Source: Symploca sp. SIO3C6 (lineage in GTDB: Bacteria; Cyanobacteriota; Cyanobacteriia; Cyanobacteriales; Coleofasciculaceae). From it: a stretch of 64,000 nt of DNA. Shown here piece by piece: positions 1-9,263 of the stretch. The number at the start of each line of letters is the position of its first letter. Position 1 is the stretch's first letter. The notes below the pieces were generated by a model, which ran no database searches, was not told the DNA's origin, and saw only the letters and a program-made list of their open reading frames with translations. A program made the translations under genes and the position numbers. The DNA lies in contig JAAHHJ010000001.1 in NCBI GenBank assembly GCA_010692425.1, positions 248,001 to 312,000 on the forward strand, given 5' to 3'.

Positions 1-1196
1 GCCCTTAAACTGAAATTATCCATATCCTTAATAATATCCTGCTCAATTATAGATAGTTTCTCCTTGCTAGGTAAATTTCTCAAAAACTCTCTGTAGCTAT
101 CGACTTGATTGTTAACTAGAAATCCATATTTTTGACCTGCAAGTAGATGCTCCATACGCTCACAGGGAATTGTCAAAACTGCTCTACCACAGGATAAATA
201 TTCAGGAACCTTTAAACTGGCACAAGTAAACTTATCTTGGAGATAAAGGTATTTATTGTAAGGAGCCACGCAAAGATTAGCAGCACTGATATAAAGTGCT
301 GCCTCTTTTTGGGGTAGCCTGCCTGTAAATACAACAGGCGCATTAAGCTCTTTGGCAAGTGCTTCTAACTCTTCACGTTTGGAGCCATCACCAACCATGT
401 ACAAAACTACACCCTGGGGTTGTTCACGCCCCAAAGCTTCAATAATTGGTCCTGGTTCCTGGATAAAGCGGTTAAGTGAACCGACATAGGTTAAGACTAA
501 CGCTTCTTGACTAATGCCTAATTGCTCTCGACAAAAGCGACGCTCTCGAATACTGAAAGTATCAGGATCAACGCCATAGGGAATGGGGTAAATGGGCTGG
601 TTAGGGCGAACATAACCATTTTCTAGTAGAAAAGACTTCATCTGTTCTGTTTCTACTACAATGCTGTCAGTGCGATCGCTCCATTGCTTCCTCAGCTGAG
701 GTCGTAATTGCTCTAATCCAATACTTGCTAACTGCTTGAGTAAGTTAGGCTGCTGCAATTTTCGATACTTATACATTGCTTCAATCAGAATTACTGTCGG
801 CACTTGGTAGCGAGAGAAAGCACTAGCAAAAATTCCCAACAAAGGCCATTCTTTTTCAATGATTAAATCGAATTTTTTAGCATGTTCTTGGGCAAATTTA
901 TCTATAATTCGCTTATAGTTCCACAAAGACAAATAGTGGTTAGGCACATAGTAGGGAAATCTATTGTGTTTTTCCCGTTCTGACATCTGATTTTGATCAA
1001 CAAGCGTTAAGTATTTGTGATCAATATGATCATCTTCATTAGTGTTGAGAATTTTTCTGTAAACTAGAGTAACATCAAAGTCTTTTTCTAAGAATGGTAC
1101 CATCGGCAAGGTACTCAAGATGTAAGGAGAGCGGGGTTGGTATTGAACACCAGGTAAGGCAATACAAATTCTTGGCTTTCTGAAAATCGATTTCAT
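1..1196 (-). CDS. GT4-family glycosyltransferase, C-terminus cut by window edge
   Basis: The reading frame is open from an ATG at 1194-1196 to the window edge, so the ORF track missed it. The N-terminus (RKPRICIALPG) and the donor-domain segments (REQLGISQEALVLTYVGSL, EPGPIIEALG, MEHLLAGQKYG) closely match the complete paralogue at 5945-7240, which is 431 residues. About 35 C-terminal residues are therefore probably missing. The family transfers a sugar from a nucleotide-sugar donor in the cytoplasm or at the inner membrane, usually for exopolysaccharide or lipid glycans. Donor and acceptor cannot be read from the sequence. It points the same way as the acetyltransferase and phosphodiesterase-like genes further right, but about 1 kb of non-coding DNA separates them, so co-transcription is unlikely. 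Confidence 0.85.
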   Translation of the reverse strand, partial: MKSIFRKPRICIALPGVQYQPRSPYILSTLPMVPFLEKDFDVTLVYRKILNTNEDDHIDHKYLTLVDQNQMSEREKHNRFPYYVPNHYLSLWNYKRIIDKFAQEHAKKFDLIIEKEWPLLGIFASAFSRYQVPTVILIEAMYKYRKLQQPNLLKQLASIGLEQLRPQLRKQWSDRTDSIVVETEQMKSFLLENGYVRPNQPIYPIPYGVDPDTFSIRERRFCREQLGISQEALVLTYVGSLNRFIQEPGPIIEALGREQPQGVVLYMVGDGSKREELEALAKELNAPVVFTGRLPQKEAALYISAANLCVAPYNKYLYLQDKFTCASLKVPEYLSCGRAVLTIPCERMEHLLAGQKYGFLVNNQVDSYREFLRNLPSKEKLSIIEQDIIKDMDNFSLR

Positions 1197-1616
1197 CTGA
1201 ATGAACTCTATTTTATTAGTTGTTAAGAAAAATAGTTTTTTCGTTGATCAAAACTGATAATTAAACTTATCAATTGGCTTTGATATTCACAACATATGTG
1301 TGTTTCTTACTGAAATCAATACGGTAAGGTACTGAAACTTCGTCTTGTCCAAGTCTTTCTGTGAAAAAGTTTACGTAAATGTTTAACCACTGTTTCACTG
1401 TGTCTGTTAAGAAATTTCTGACCTATAGCACTGGGCGCTGGTGTGTTTACAAATCATCAATCGAGCCTTGATGAGCAAACAATTAGTACACTTGTACTGT
1501 AAGCAGCCCGTAGCCCACTGCTATAAGTAACAGACTTAGTTACTTAGGTATACTCGATTCATCAATACTTACTGGGTTCGCTTATTCTAATTAAAATTAA
1601 AGATTAATGATTGTCT

Positions 1617-1641
1617 TAATTATACTACTAGTATAATTAAT
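1617..1641. repeat. 25-bp perfect palindrome (12+1+12)
   Basis: The arm TTAATTATACTA is followed by a single C and its exact reverse complement. It lies about 420 bp upstream of the glycosyltransferase start at 1196. There is no flanking T-run typical of a terminator, so an operator or a cruciform-prone site is more likely. Confidence 0.6.
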
Positions 1642-1938
1642 TGCCTTTTTGTCGCTAAACAAACAATAATGATATTTCTCTAAAAAATGTTTAGTTCTTA
1701 ATATTAATTAACTAAAACATCTATTTTTATGTAGAAACTGATTTTTCGTTAAAATTAACAATTAGCTGGGAGTTACTGCCAGGAGAGCAAATGCCTTAGG
1801 AAAGGTTAGTTACAGCAAGGTATTGAGTACTCTCAGCCCACATTATGCACTTCACTATGAAGTTAAAAAAAAATTGCTACAAATTTTCTCTTACAGCAGT
1901 TTCAGACTCGATGTGATCACTTGTAGCCCTCACCCCAG

Positions 1939-1965
1939 CCCCTCTCCCAACGCAAGGGAGAGGGG
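1939..1965. repeat. GC-rich hairpin (CCCCTCTCCC / GGGAGAGGGG)
   Basis: A perfect 10-bp stem with a 7-nt loop sits about 250 bp downstream of the acetyltransferase stop. It has no T-run on either strand. Its C/G-rich flank resembles small interspersed hairpin repeats seen in cyanobacterial genomes; that resemblance is from memory. Confidence 0.5.
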
Positions 1966-2219
1966 GACAGATTATGACATAATAAAGGTTTAATGAATTC
2001 GTCAACAGCATCGACTACTATACTACACAGTGTTAGAAATTGCTGTCAAGAGATTACAGTTCTTATGAATATAAGCCCATGCTACTCTCCCTTCTGCCCC
2101 ACATTTAGATATGGGGACTTCCAAATCAAAAATATTCAATTGAAAGGGTAGATGAGGAGCAGGAAGAGAAGAATATTTAAAGAAAATTTAAGTCGTGTTT
2201 AACTAGTCAATTGGATAAT

Positions 2220-3041
2220 TTATTTGTTGGAGTTCCCTAAATTAAGGAGTTCAGAAGACGACACAGTTTGTTGCACTTCAGCCTCCACAGGGTGTTGATT
2301 CTTACTATCTCTCTTGGCAATTACTTTCGCAGGCACACCGACAGCAATCGAGTAAGGTGGTATGTCTTTAGTGACCACAGCTCCAGTACCAATCACACTA
2401 CCCTGACCAATAGTGATGCCATCAACAACTCTAACACCACTGCCTAACCAGCAATCATCCTCAATCACAATTCCCTTGTAACTATTACCTTGCTTGATAA
2501 TCGGGCGCGTAGAATCATCAAAGATATGGTTGTTGGCATAGAGGCCTGAATGGGAGGCAATCAAGCAATAATTACCAATTTTGATATAGTCACCAGACAG
2601 ACAAGTGTAGGGACCGATATAAGTGTGTTCACCAATTTCAATTTCGCCAGACCGATGAGTTTTTATATCAACACCGCGATCAAGATTAGTCCTATCTTTG
2701 AGTCGAATTTTGCTATTGTCACCAAGGCATCGAATGCGAACATCGCGATAAAGCTTGACCCAATCACCAATTTCAATACCGCTAGTATAAGCAAACTCGA
2801 CGCCAGTTTGAATATCAACACAAGCACCTATGTGGGCGAAGGTAGTACGGTATACAAGCCTTCGCAAGCCTCTACCAACGCTCAATGGAATCGATCCTAA
2901 TAAAGCGATCAGTAAAGATTCCATAAAGGTATACTTCTGCACAGAAGGTAAGTTTTTGTTTTTTTCGATGGTAGTTGACATGACCTTAAATTGAGTTAGC
3001 TTGATTGCCAAAGGAATTATAAACGCACGAAAATCCTGCAA
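2220..3041 (-). CDS. Hexapeptide-repeat (left-handed beta-helix) O-acetyltransferase
   Basis: The middle and C-terminal part (about residues 75-245 of 273) is a run of imperfect hexapeptides (IEIGDW, IEIGEH, IKIGNY, ITIGQG) ending in the GAVVTKDIPPYSIAVGVPAK signature of the WcaF/NodL/CysE-like acyltransferases. NNHIFDD fits the catalytic-His loop. Such enzymes move an acetyl group from acetyl-CoA to a sugar hydroxyl, and the neighbouring glycosyltransferases make an exopolysaccharide or glycolipid substrate plausible. The track start at 3041 is a TTG preceded by AGGAG at good spacing. An in-frame ATG at 2981 (MSTTIEK) has only a poorly spaced AAGG. The true start is undecided; the N-terminal ~40 residues are not part of the helix. 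Confidence 0.85.
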   Translation of the reverse strand: MQDFRAFIIPLAIKLTQFKVMSTTIEKNKNLPSVQKYTFMESLLIALLGSIPLSVGRGLRRLVYRTTFAHIGACVDIQTGVEFAYTSGIEIGDWVKLYRDVRIRCLGDNSKIRLKDRTNLDRGVDIKTHRSGEIEIGEHTYIGPYTCLSGDYIKIGNYCLIASHSGLYANNHIFDDSTRPIIKQGNSYKGIVIEDDCWLGSGVRVVDGITIGQGSVIGTGAVVTKDIPPYSIAVGVPAKVIAKRDSKNQHPVEAEVQQTVSSSELLNLGNSNK

Positions 3042-3070
3042 CTAGAACTCCTCAGTCCTCTTTTTATTAA

Positions 3071-4738
3071 TTATCTAGCCAAGATAGCTTTCTTCAACAA
3101 AGGCTTGCCATCAAAATATTTTGGAATTGGTGCATCCATCAACTGCAAAATTGTCGGGGTTAAGTCCACCGCCGGAGCAGTTGGTAAGTGGGAACCTGGT
3201 TCAATGCCTGGCCCAATCGCACTCAAAAATCCCCTGGCGCGGTGAGAGCCAGTGCGGCGATAAGGCACTGGACCAATACGTCCAAATTGAGGAGATTCAA
3301 TCACATCAGCTGGGGAATCTTCCCAGATAACCACTAAGTCAGCATCAGGAAGTTTGGGGTCACACTCACTACCCGAAAGCCTTGTCCGAATTACCTTTTT
3401 CACCATTGGTGTACCAGTGCGGGCATTCTTGAGACTATAAATTTGTTGCGTGAGTTCATCGCATAGGGCATCATACTCAGCCCGAGCAACAATCCCGTTG
3501 GGTTCCCTGCCCTGTAGATTAATACGGACATATCCTTCTGAGAAGCTAGGCAAAGCAAAGGCTTTCATTTGTGACCATAAGGGTTGATACCACATTGGCG
3601 GCTGCCAGCTCATGCCCCCTCCTGGGCGACGTAAACGGGAAAGGATCGAATAATTAGCCCCAGTCAGTTTAGCCAGTCTGGGAAGCCATGGTTCTAGTTT
3701 TTGATTTAGTTTTTCAGGTCCCCAGCGCCTCAACCATGTGATTAGAGGGTTGGGGTGATATATCTGCCGCCAAACTTCAGCTTGCCAGTTCATAGTTTTG
3801 GGAGTAACTATAGGTGCTAAGGGAGGCACTCCTAGCTTGCCAATCGGCAGCATCGACTTTCCTGGAAAGCTAAACCGATAGAGAAACTCTGGTAGAAACA
3901 GCATACTAGTTACATCAGTGGTATTGCTCCCAGAGCCATGAACTGCAAACACAATCACATAGGCATTTTTTGGAGCTTCAGCAATAATTTCACCAACTGC
4001 CCTGTCTACTGATTCAAAGACTTCCAGCATCGGGTCACTGCTGAAACCATTGAGCTTATGATGATGGTATAGTGGGTGTTCCGGTTGACTGAGGAACCAG
4101 AAGTCATGACCAGCTGAATGAGTTTCGCCGAAGATAGTTAAAAATAGATCCCATTGTTCCTGCCTCAAAAAGTCCCGACAGATGGCACTACGCTGCTCAA
4201 TACCAGTTTCTAAGGCTTGCTTAAGATGCTGGAGATAATCAAGATCCCACCAATCACCATGATCTTTGTGGAGTGCCGGATGTTCTCCGTGCTTGCTAAT
4301 TAAATCACTCAGTAATTGTGCTGGTAGAGAGTGAGTGGGTGTTTGGGGTGAATGTGCTCCCCATGCCAGCACCTGTGAGCCATTGACTTGCTCAGACAGG
4401 CTTGACTGGGGTATATCAAAGACTGCAACTCGGTAGTCATCTCCCAAGGCATAGAAAGGAGAATACTCTTTAAAATCGTAGGCCTCAACTAGGGTTGCCT
4501 CATAGGTACCTTCGTGAAACTTGATTGGTGCCCAGTAGCCAGTTTGGGAGGGTAAGCAACCAGTTAGGAATGTAGTCCAAGGAGTTTCTGCCTTATAGTG
4601 TTCTAGATTAGTTAGACGACCATAGGCTCCTTGCTTTCTCAGCTGGTTTAGATTCTGGAGATGCCCTTGAGACATCCAATTTTCCAATAAAACTGGGTCT
4701 GCAGCATCCAAACCAATGGCAATGACAGGAGTTTTCAT
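3071..4738 (-). CDS. Alkaline-phosphatase-superfamily (type I phosphodiesterase-like) protein, paralogue 1
   Basis: 555 residues. The N-terminal IAIGLDAADP supplies the first metal-ligand Asp and ETPWTTFLTGC (about residues 51-61) the likely nucleophilic Thr, as in the type I phosphodiesterase/nucleotide pyrophosphatase family (PF01663). GETHSAGH (about residue 195) stands where D..GH is usual, and FAVHGSG where SDHGM is usual, so the Asp of the DH metal pair is replaced here. The C-terminal segment (DADLVVIWED, GRIGPVPYRRTGSHRARG, VDLTPTILQLM) closely matches the two paralogues at 7542 and 9264. Substrate unknown; the glycosyltransferase neighbourhood suggests a phosphorylated or sulfated glycan or lipid. 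No signal peptide is visible, so a cytoplasmic location is inferred. The ATG start is the only good one. Confidence 0.85.
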   Translation of the reverse strand: MKTPVIAIGLDAADPVLLENWMSQGHLQNLNQLRKQGAYGRLTNLEHYKAETPWTTFLTGCLPSQTGYWAPIKFHEGTYEATLVEAYDFKEYSPFYALGDDYRVAVFDIPQSSLSEQVNGSQVLAWGAHSPQTPTHSLPAQLLSDLISKHGEHPALHKDHGDWWDLDYLQHLKQALETGIEQRSAICRDFLRQEQWDLFLTIFGETHSAGHDFWFLSQPEHPLYHHHKLNGFSSDPMLEVFESVDRAVGEIIAEAPKNAYVIVFAVHGSGSNTTDVTSMLFLPEFLYRFSFPGKSMLPIGKLGVPPLAPIVTPKTMNWQAEVWRQIYHPNPLITWLRRWGPEKLNQKLEPWLPRLAKLTGANYSILSRLRRPGGGMSWQPPMWYQPLWSQMKAFALPSFSEGYVRINLQGREPNGIVARAEYDALCDELTQQIYSLKNARTGTPMVKKVIRTRLSGSECDPKLPDADLVVIWEDSPADVIESPQFGRIGPVPYRRTGSHRARGFLSAIGPGIEPGSHLPTAPAVDLTPTILQLMDAPIPKYFDGKPLLKKAILAR

Positions 4739-4872
4739 AATTATCTGTAGTCAGAGATTTTGACATCTCCCTGCCAAAGAAAAACAGGGATCCTAACAAG
4801 AAGAGAAAGTATAGAGGTTATCGGTAGGAAAACAGATATAGGGAAGGGTGGAAGGATGGTCATATACAATCA

Positions 4873-4922
4873 TTCTCCCCATCTCCCCCTCTCCCCATCC
4901 CCCCCTCTCCCCCTCTCTTCCC
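4873..4922. repeat. Polypyrimidine tract (CTCCCC/CATCCCC units)
   Basis: A low-complexity array of CTCCCCAT/CTCCCC units. Similar tracts occur at 34602-34672 and, in the opposite orientation, near 46741 and 60641. Confidence 0.7.
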
Positions 4923-4928
4923 AAAGTT

Positions 4929-5930
4929 CTAATCATGAACAATTTTCAGACTGGAGTTCAACCAAACTTGATAGATATAACCCCAACTGCGCACAATTTT
5001 TATCTGTGCTGTAGTTTTGAGTTTGGGATTAGACCATGCCCTCAGCAAAGACCAAAGCATAAGAAAAGGCTTTCTCTGTTTGAGGAGTCCTACTAAAATC
5101 TGTTTCCATTCTTCCCTGAGAGTTTTGCCCAGTATCAACCCTACTACAGCTGATGATCTGCCTTGCCAGTAACTCCGCCGGAGCATCCAGTTGAGGTTAA
5201 CTCGCTGTTGAGAAATCCAATGTTGAACTGATATTTGGGGATGATAGTAAAAAAGTCCTTTTCCGTGTTCTACTAGAATTTTGTAGGTTAGGTACTCTTC
5301 ACAGGAAAGCAGATTTTTGGAGCCTTGGCGACCAAGATTTTCAGAGAAGCCTCCTATTAATTGAAGGGCTTCTCGCTGGTAGGTCATATTGGCTCCAAAT
5401 AGATGTTTGGGCAACTTCAACCACTGGTGCTTTTCACCTAAGTCGAGGATACTAAAGAGATATTCTACTTCTTTGGTTATCCAGTCAGGTTTGCTAGAGT
5501 CCCACAGGGGATAAATTGGGCCTCCTACACAGATAGGTGTGGGTTTAATTGTCTGGTAAGTCTCGATAATTGTTTCCAGCCAATTGGCGCAAGGTATAGC
5601 ATCATCATCAAGATAGGCAATGTATTCGCCCCTTGCCTGCTCCATCGCTGTATTGCGTGCTTTTGAAAGTCCTAAAATTGGTTCGTAGATGTAGCGCAAA
5701 TTAGGTAAATGTTGTTGATAGCGAGTGCAGACTTTCCCTGTGTCGTCTGTTGAGCCATTATCGATCACTACAATCTCAAAGTATTCAATGGGTAGAGACT
5801 GACAACAAAGAGCATCGAGAGCAAAAACTAGACGATCTGCCCGATTGTAAGTACAAATGGCAACTGAAATCAGGGGACAGGGTTTACCATTTTCGTCAGC
5901 TTGAGGGGTTGTTATAGTAAAGTCGTTCAT
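4929..5930 (-). CDS. GT2-family glycosyltransferase
   Basis: 333 residues with a GT-A fold. The N-terminal nucleotide-binding strand is ISVAICTYNRADRL (about 21-34), followed by VIDNGSTDDT (about 55-64) and the metal-binding DXD-type motif LDDDA (about 107-111). A downstream basic region (QQRVNLNWMLRRSYWQGRS) fits the acceptor side. There is no clear multi-span membrane domain, so it is a soluble or peripheral transferase using a nucleotide sugar. It begins 14 bp after the GT4 gene at 5945-7240 ends, so the two are very likely one transcription unit. Acceptor and linkage are not inferable. Confidence 0.9.
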   Translation of the reverse strand: MNDFTITTPQADENGKPCPLISVAICTYNRADRLVFALDALCCQSLPIEYFEIVVIDNGSTDDTGKVCTRYQQHLPNLRYIYEPILGLSKARNTAMEQARGEYIAYLDDDAIPCANWLETIIETYQTIKPTPICVGGPIYPLWDSSKPDWITKEVEYLFSILDLGEKHQWLKLPKHLFGANMTYQREALQLIGGFSENLGRQGSKNLLSCEEYLTYKILVEHGKGLFYYHPQISVQHWISQQRVNLNWMLRRSYWQGRSSAVVGLILGKTLREEWKQILVGLLKQRKPFLMLWSLLRAWSNPKLKTTAQIKIVRSWGYIYQVWLNSSLKIVHD

Positions 5931-5944
5931 TTTTATAGGCTGTT

Positions 5945-7240
5945 CTAAACTTTTAGAAATTTTAAAGGTACTGGAGTAACATTATGTGATATAGTTTCCC
6001 TAATTACCTGCTTGTACAACTGTGCAATCTCCTGCCAAGTTAGTACGATGCCTTGATCCCTAAGAACGGAACTCTGAAGATCACTAATTAGGCAATTTTC
6101 CATTTGGGATAGTTCTTCTCGGCTAGGTAAATTTCTAAAAAATTCCCTGTAACTATCTACTTGATTTTCCACAAACAAGCCGTATTTGCCGCCAGCTAGC
6201 AAATGTTCCATCCTTTGACAGGGAATTGTTAGCACCGGGCGACCACAAGCTAGATATTCACAAACCTTAAGGCTGGCACTGGTAAATTTGCCACCTGGAA
6301 ATAAGTTTTTATTATAGGGAGCTAGACAAAGATCAGCTGCTCCAATATAAAGAGCTGCTTCCTGTTGCGATCGCCGTCCGTGAAAAATCACTGGTGCTGC
6401 AAATTTTTGGGCAATATCCTCTAGTTCTTGTTGTTTATGACCATCGCCGATCATATGCAAGACAACATCCCTAGGTTTTTGCTTACCTAGTGCTTCAATA
6501 ATCGGTCCTGGTTCCTGGATAAAACGCCTCAAAGAACCAACATAAGTTAATACTAAGGCTTCCTGGCTAATCCCTAATTGTTCGCGACAAAACTTGCGGT
6601 CTTGAGGAAAGAAAATATTAGGATCAATACCATTAGGAATCGTGGTAACTGGCTTATTGTGAACAGGATAATTATTCTCTAAGAGAAAAGATTTAGTCTG
6701 TTGAGTCTCGACAATAATCCCGTTAGCCCTATTCATCCATCTCCTTCTCAGGTGAGGTAGAAGCTGATTAAGAGCAAACCTCAAAGCCTTATCTTTCCAG
6801 CCTTTAAAGAAAATGTTGTTATAAAATTCAGCTTCGATAATAAATACACTTGGTACTCCATAGCGTATGAAAGCACTAGATAAACCTCCCACTAAAGACC
6901 ATTGCTTTTCAATTACCAGATCAAAGTTTTTCGCCTGCTCTTGGGCAAATTTATCTAACACTTGCAGATATTGCCAAGCTCCCAAGGGACCTCTAGGGTT
7001 AAAGTAACCTTTTTGATCTGCTGTCTTAGTTCCTGAAGACCTACTTGCCTCAAGGATACTCAAATAGTGACAATTTAACTGAGGATCTTCTGGAGTATCA
7101 CAGAAGGCAAGAGTAACATCAAATTCTGCTTCTAGGTAGGGAAGCAGGGGTAAAGTGTTAAGCACATAAGCTCCAAAAGGCGGGCAAGTAATCGCCGGTA
7201 GAGCAATACAAATCCGGGGTTTTGGATACATTGTTTTCAT
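5945..7240 (-). CDS. GT4-family glycosyltransferase
   Basis: 431 residues with a GT-B fold. The N-terminal half starts PKPRICIALPAITCPPFG. The donor-binding half has GISQEALVLTYVGSLRRF, EPGPIIEALG, VLHMIGDGHK, FHGRRSQQEAA and the C-terminal FTSASLKVCEYLACGRPVLTIP, containing the usual Glu of the EX7E-like motif. It is a close paralogue of the truncated gene at 1-1196, so this locus has probably been duplicated together with the phosphodiesterase-like genes. Expected role: cytoplasmic addition of a sugar during exopolysaccharide or glycolipid assembly. The ATG at 7238-7240 is chosen; a second in-frame ATG three codons later (MKTMYPKP) is possible. Confidence 0.88.
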   Translation of the reverse strand: MKTMYPKPRICIALPAITCPPFGAYVLNTLPLLPYLEAEFDVTLAFCDTPEDPQLNCHYLSILEASRSSGTKTADQKGYFNPRGPLGAWQYLQVLDKFAQEQAKNFDLVIEKQWSLVGGLSSAFIRYGVPSVFIIEAEFYNNIFFKGWKDKALRFALNQLLPHLRRRWMNRANGIIVETQQTKSFLLENNYPVHNKPVTTIPNGIDPNIFFPQDRKFCREQLGISQEALVLTYVGSLRRFIQEPGPIIEALGKQKPRDVVLHMIGDGHKQQELEDIAQKFAAPVIFHGRRSQQEAALYIGAADLCLAPYNKNLFPGGKFTSASLKVCEYLACGRPVLTIPCQRMEHLLAGGKYGLFVENQVDSYREFFRNLPSREELSQMENCLISDLQSSVLRDQGIVLTWQEIAQLYKQVIRETISHNVTPVPLKFLKV

Positions 7241-7289
7241 GGCAATTAGCGTGAGACCCCATCCGTAAATCTATGATGCGAACTGGAAA

Positions 7290-7403
7290 TATAGCGCTAC
7301 GCGCAAGGCTCCAGGGCAGAAGGCAGAAGGCAGAAGGCAGAAGGCAGAATTTGACAAAGTTTTAGCGATTTAGCTTGTCCTAACCTTAATACGTACTGCT
7401 ATA
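7290..7403. mobile_element. MITE-like repeat, copy 1
   Basis: About 114 bp bounded by TATAGCGCTACG on the left and CGTACTGCTATA on the right; these are imperfect terminal inverted repeats. The interior has an array of GGCAGAA units (AGGCAGAAGGCAGAA...), then TTTGACAAAGTTTTAGCGATTTAGCTTGTCC. Copies with the same ends and core occur at 38990-39097 (inverted) and 50696-50804. It has no coding capacity, so any movement would require a transposase supplied in trans. Confidence 0.75.
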
Positions 7404-7458
7404 AAACCATTAATCTTAACTAATATCAATTACCTAAATATTTTCTACTAACATTGAA

Positions 7459-7545
7459 GTAAGTAATAAGTTGTAAGTAAAAAGCCATAAATCTTCTACT
7501 GCTCACTTATTACTTATTACTTATTACTTATTACTTATTACTTAA
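7459..7545. repeat. AAGTAATAAG / CTTATTACTT repeat, copy 1
   Basis: Begins with AAGTAATAAG and ends in a tandem array of TTATTAC heptamers that runs into the stop codon of the 7542-9197 gene. A second copy with the same layout is at 60712-60781, again running into a stop codon. The arms are complementary, so the transcript could fold. Confidence 0.6.
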
Positions 7546-9197
7546 ATAAGAACTCCTGTTTCCAAGAGAGTCTTACCCTCAAAATATTCAGGAATTGGAG
7601 CATTCATCAAGCTCAAAATTGTGGGAGTAAGGTCGAGTGAATGACCAGGTGCCAAGCTGGAGTTTGGCTCAATTGCTGGTCCAGAGGCGAGGAAAAATCC
7701 TTGAGAGCGATGACTACCACTGCGAAAATGGGGAACAGGGCCAATGCGTCCCAACTCAGGACTATCGACAACATCGCTAGCGTACTCCTCTTGCCAGATT
7801 ACTACTAGGTCAGCATCAGGCAGTTTGGGGTGATTGTCAGTTGGCAATTGACGCGTCCTGATGATCTTTTTTACCATGGGTGTCCCGGTGCGGGCATCCT
7901 GAAGACGGTAAAGTTTTTGGCTGATTTCCTCACAAAGGTGATCATACTCAGACGGTGGGACAATTCCCTGTGATTCTCTACCCTGCAGGTTAATGCGAAT
8001 GTAACCTTCTGAGAAACTGGGTAGTGCAAAAGCTTTCATCTGCTTCCAGCAGGGTTTATACCACTCAGCAGGTTGAAAGCTGAGTGGATTTTTTTGTTCA
8101 TTCAACTTGTGAGGAGAAACTAGATCGGGTTGCTCAGAAGTACCCAAAAAGGGTTCTATATGCTTAAACACTCTGTATGGGGCTTCTCGTCTCAAAAATC
8201 TCTTTAGAGGATTAGTTTCATACTTCCTCGACCAAGTTTCCCAAGACCAAGACTGTTTCTTTAAACTAGTGATTGGGGAGTCTGGAGATGTTCCCAACTC
8301 ACCAGAAGTTAGCCCAAATTTACCAGGAAAGCTGAAGCGGTAAAGGAACTCAGGCAGGAAGGTGCCGCTGGGTAAATCCATAACATTAACTCCCATGCCA
8401 TGGGCAGAAAAAACAATTATATGAGCATCTGACGGCGCTTTCGTGAGTATCTCGCCAATGGCTTGGTCTATTGCTTTAAAGACTTCAAGCATACTGTCCT
8501 TTGATGCCCTAGAGCCTAAAGCCTCATAGAGAGGATGATTACGTTGACCAAGATGCCACATGAAGTGACCCGCAGCGTGAGTTTCGCCAAAAATCGTCAA
8601 GAATAGATCCCAAGGCTCCTGTTGGAGCAGTTCCTGACAAATGGCCCCACGGCGGGAGATGCCAGTTTTGAGAATATCCTCTAAGCGAGTGATGGCATCT
8701 AGGTCATAACAGCCGACGTGATCCTTGTGCAGCCCTGGATGTACACCGTGTTTATTAACAATTTCCTCAAACAGTGATGCTGGCAAGGAATGACTGGGAG
8801 TTTGGGGAGAATGAGCACCCCACGCCAGTACTTGTATGCCATTAACTTGCTGTGAGAGCGTAGACTGGGGTATATCAAAGACTGCTACCCGATAATCCTC
8901 ACCTAGGGCATAAAAGGGCTGGTACTCGGCAAAATCATAGGCTTCAACTAGTTCAGCTTCGTAGGTATTTGGGTGAAAACTAATTGGTGACCAGTATCCA
9001 GTCTGTTTGGGGGAACAACCAGTTAAGAAAGTTGTCCACGGCGTTTCTGCTCTATAGTAATCGAAGTTTTGCAGGCGTGCGTAAGTTCCCTGCTCTCGGA
9101 TACGACTCAAGGTGGGCAGAGCGCCCTGAGACATCCATTGCTCAATCAGGGTTGGTTCTGCAGCATCGAGACCAATGGCAATAACAGGCTTGTTCAT
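7542..9197 (-). CDS. Alkaline-phosphatase-superfamily (type I phosphodiesterase-like) protein, paralogue 2
   Basis: 551 residues, collinear with paralogues 1 and 3. Visible motifs are IAIGLDAAEP at the N-terminus, ETPWTTFLTGCSPKQTGYW around residue 60, GETHAAGH near 200, FSAHGMGVNVMD near 265 and GRIGPVPHFRSGSHRSQG near 505. The canonical SDHGM of the family reads SAHGM here, so one Zn ligand is replaced by Ala. It lies 66 bp downstream of paralogue 3 in the same direction and probably shares its transcript. No secretion signal is visible. Function inferred only at the level of phosphoester, phosphodiester or sulfate-ester hydrolysis or transfer. Start at the ATG at 9195-9197, the position equivalent to paralogue 1. 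Confidence 0.85.
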   Translation of the reverse strand: MNKPVIAIGLDAAEPTLIEQWMSQGALPTLSRIREQGTYARLQNFDYYRAETPWTTFLTGCSPKQTGYWSPISFHPNTYEAELVEAYDFAEYQPFYALGEDYRVAVFDIPQSTLSQQVNGIQVLAWGAHSPQTPSHSLPASLFEEIVNKHGVHPGLHKDHVGCYDLDAITRLEDILKTGISRRGAICQELLQQEPWDLFLTIFGETHAAGHFMWHLGQRNHPLYEALGSRASKDSMLEVFKAIDQAIGEILTKAPSDAHIIVFSAHGMGVNVMDLPSGTFLPEFLYRFSFPGKFGLTSGELGTSPDSPITSLKKQSWSWETWSRKYETNPLKRFLRREAPYRVFKHIEPFLGTSEQPDLVSPHKLNEQKNPLSFQPAEWYKPCWKQMKAFALPSFSEGYIRINLQGRESQGIVPPSEYDHLCEEISQKLYRLQDARTGTPMVKKIIRTRQLPTDNHPKLPDADLVVIWQEEYASDVVDSPELGRIGPVPHFRSGSHRSQGFFLASGPAIEPNSSLAPGHSLDLTPTILSLMNAPIPEYFEGKTLLETGVLI

Positions 9198-9263
9198 AGC
9201 TTAGTGCAACTCTGATGGTATCTAGACTCAAATCAAGTATTTGATAACAAAATTCTCGTTTTG

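Larger units (their letters stand above)
1197..2219. other. 1-kb non-coding stretch, AT-rich
   Basis: No convincing gene on either strand; only ORFs of about 20 codons without homologous look. It contains a 25-bp perfect palindrome and a GC-rich hairpin, listed separately, and presumably the promoter of the leftmost glycosyltransferase. Confidence 0.6.

Noticed and set aside
2550-2900. 116-residue plus-strand ORF inside the acetyltransferase gene
   Set aside because: It is antisense to the hexapeptide repeats and only mirrors their periodicity; no family look or ribosome-binding site.
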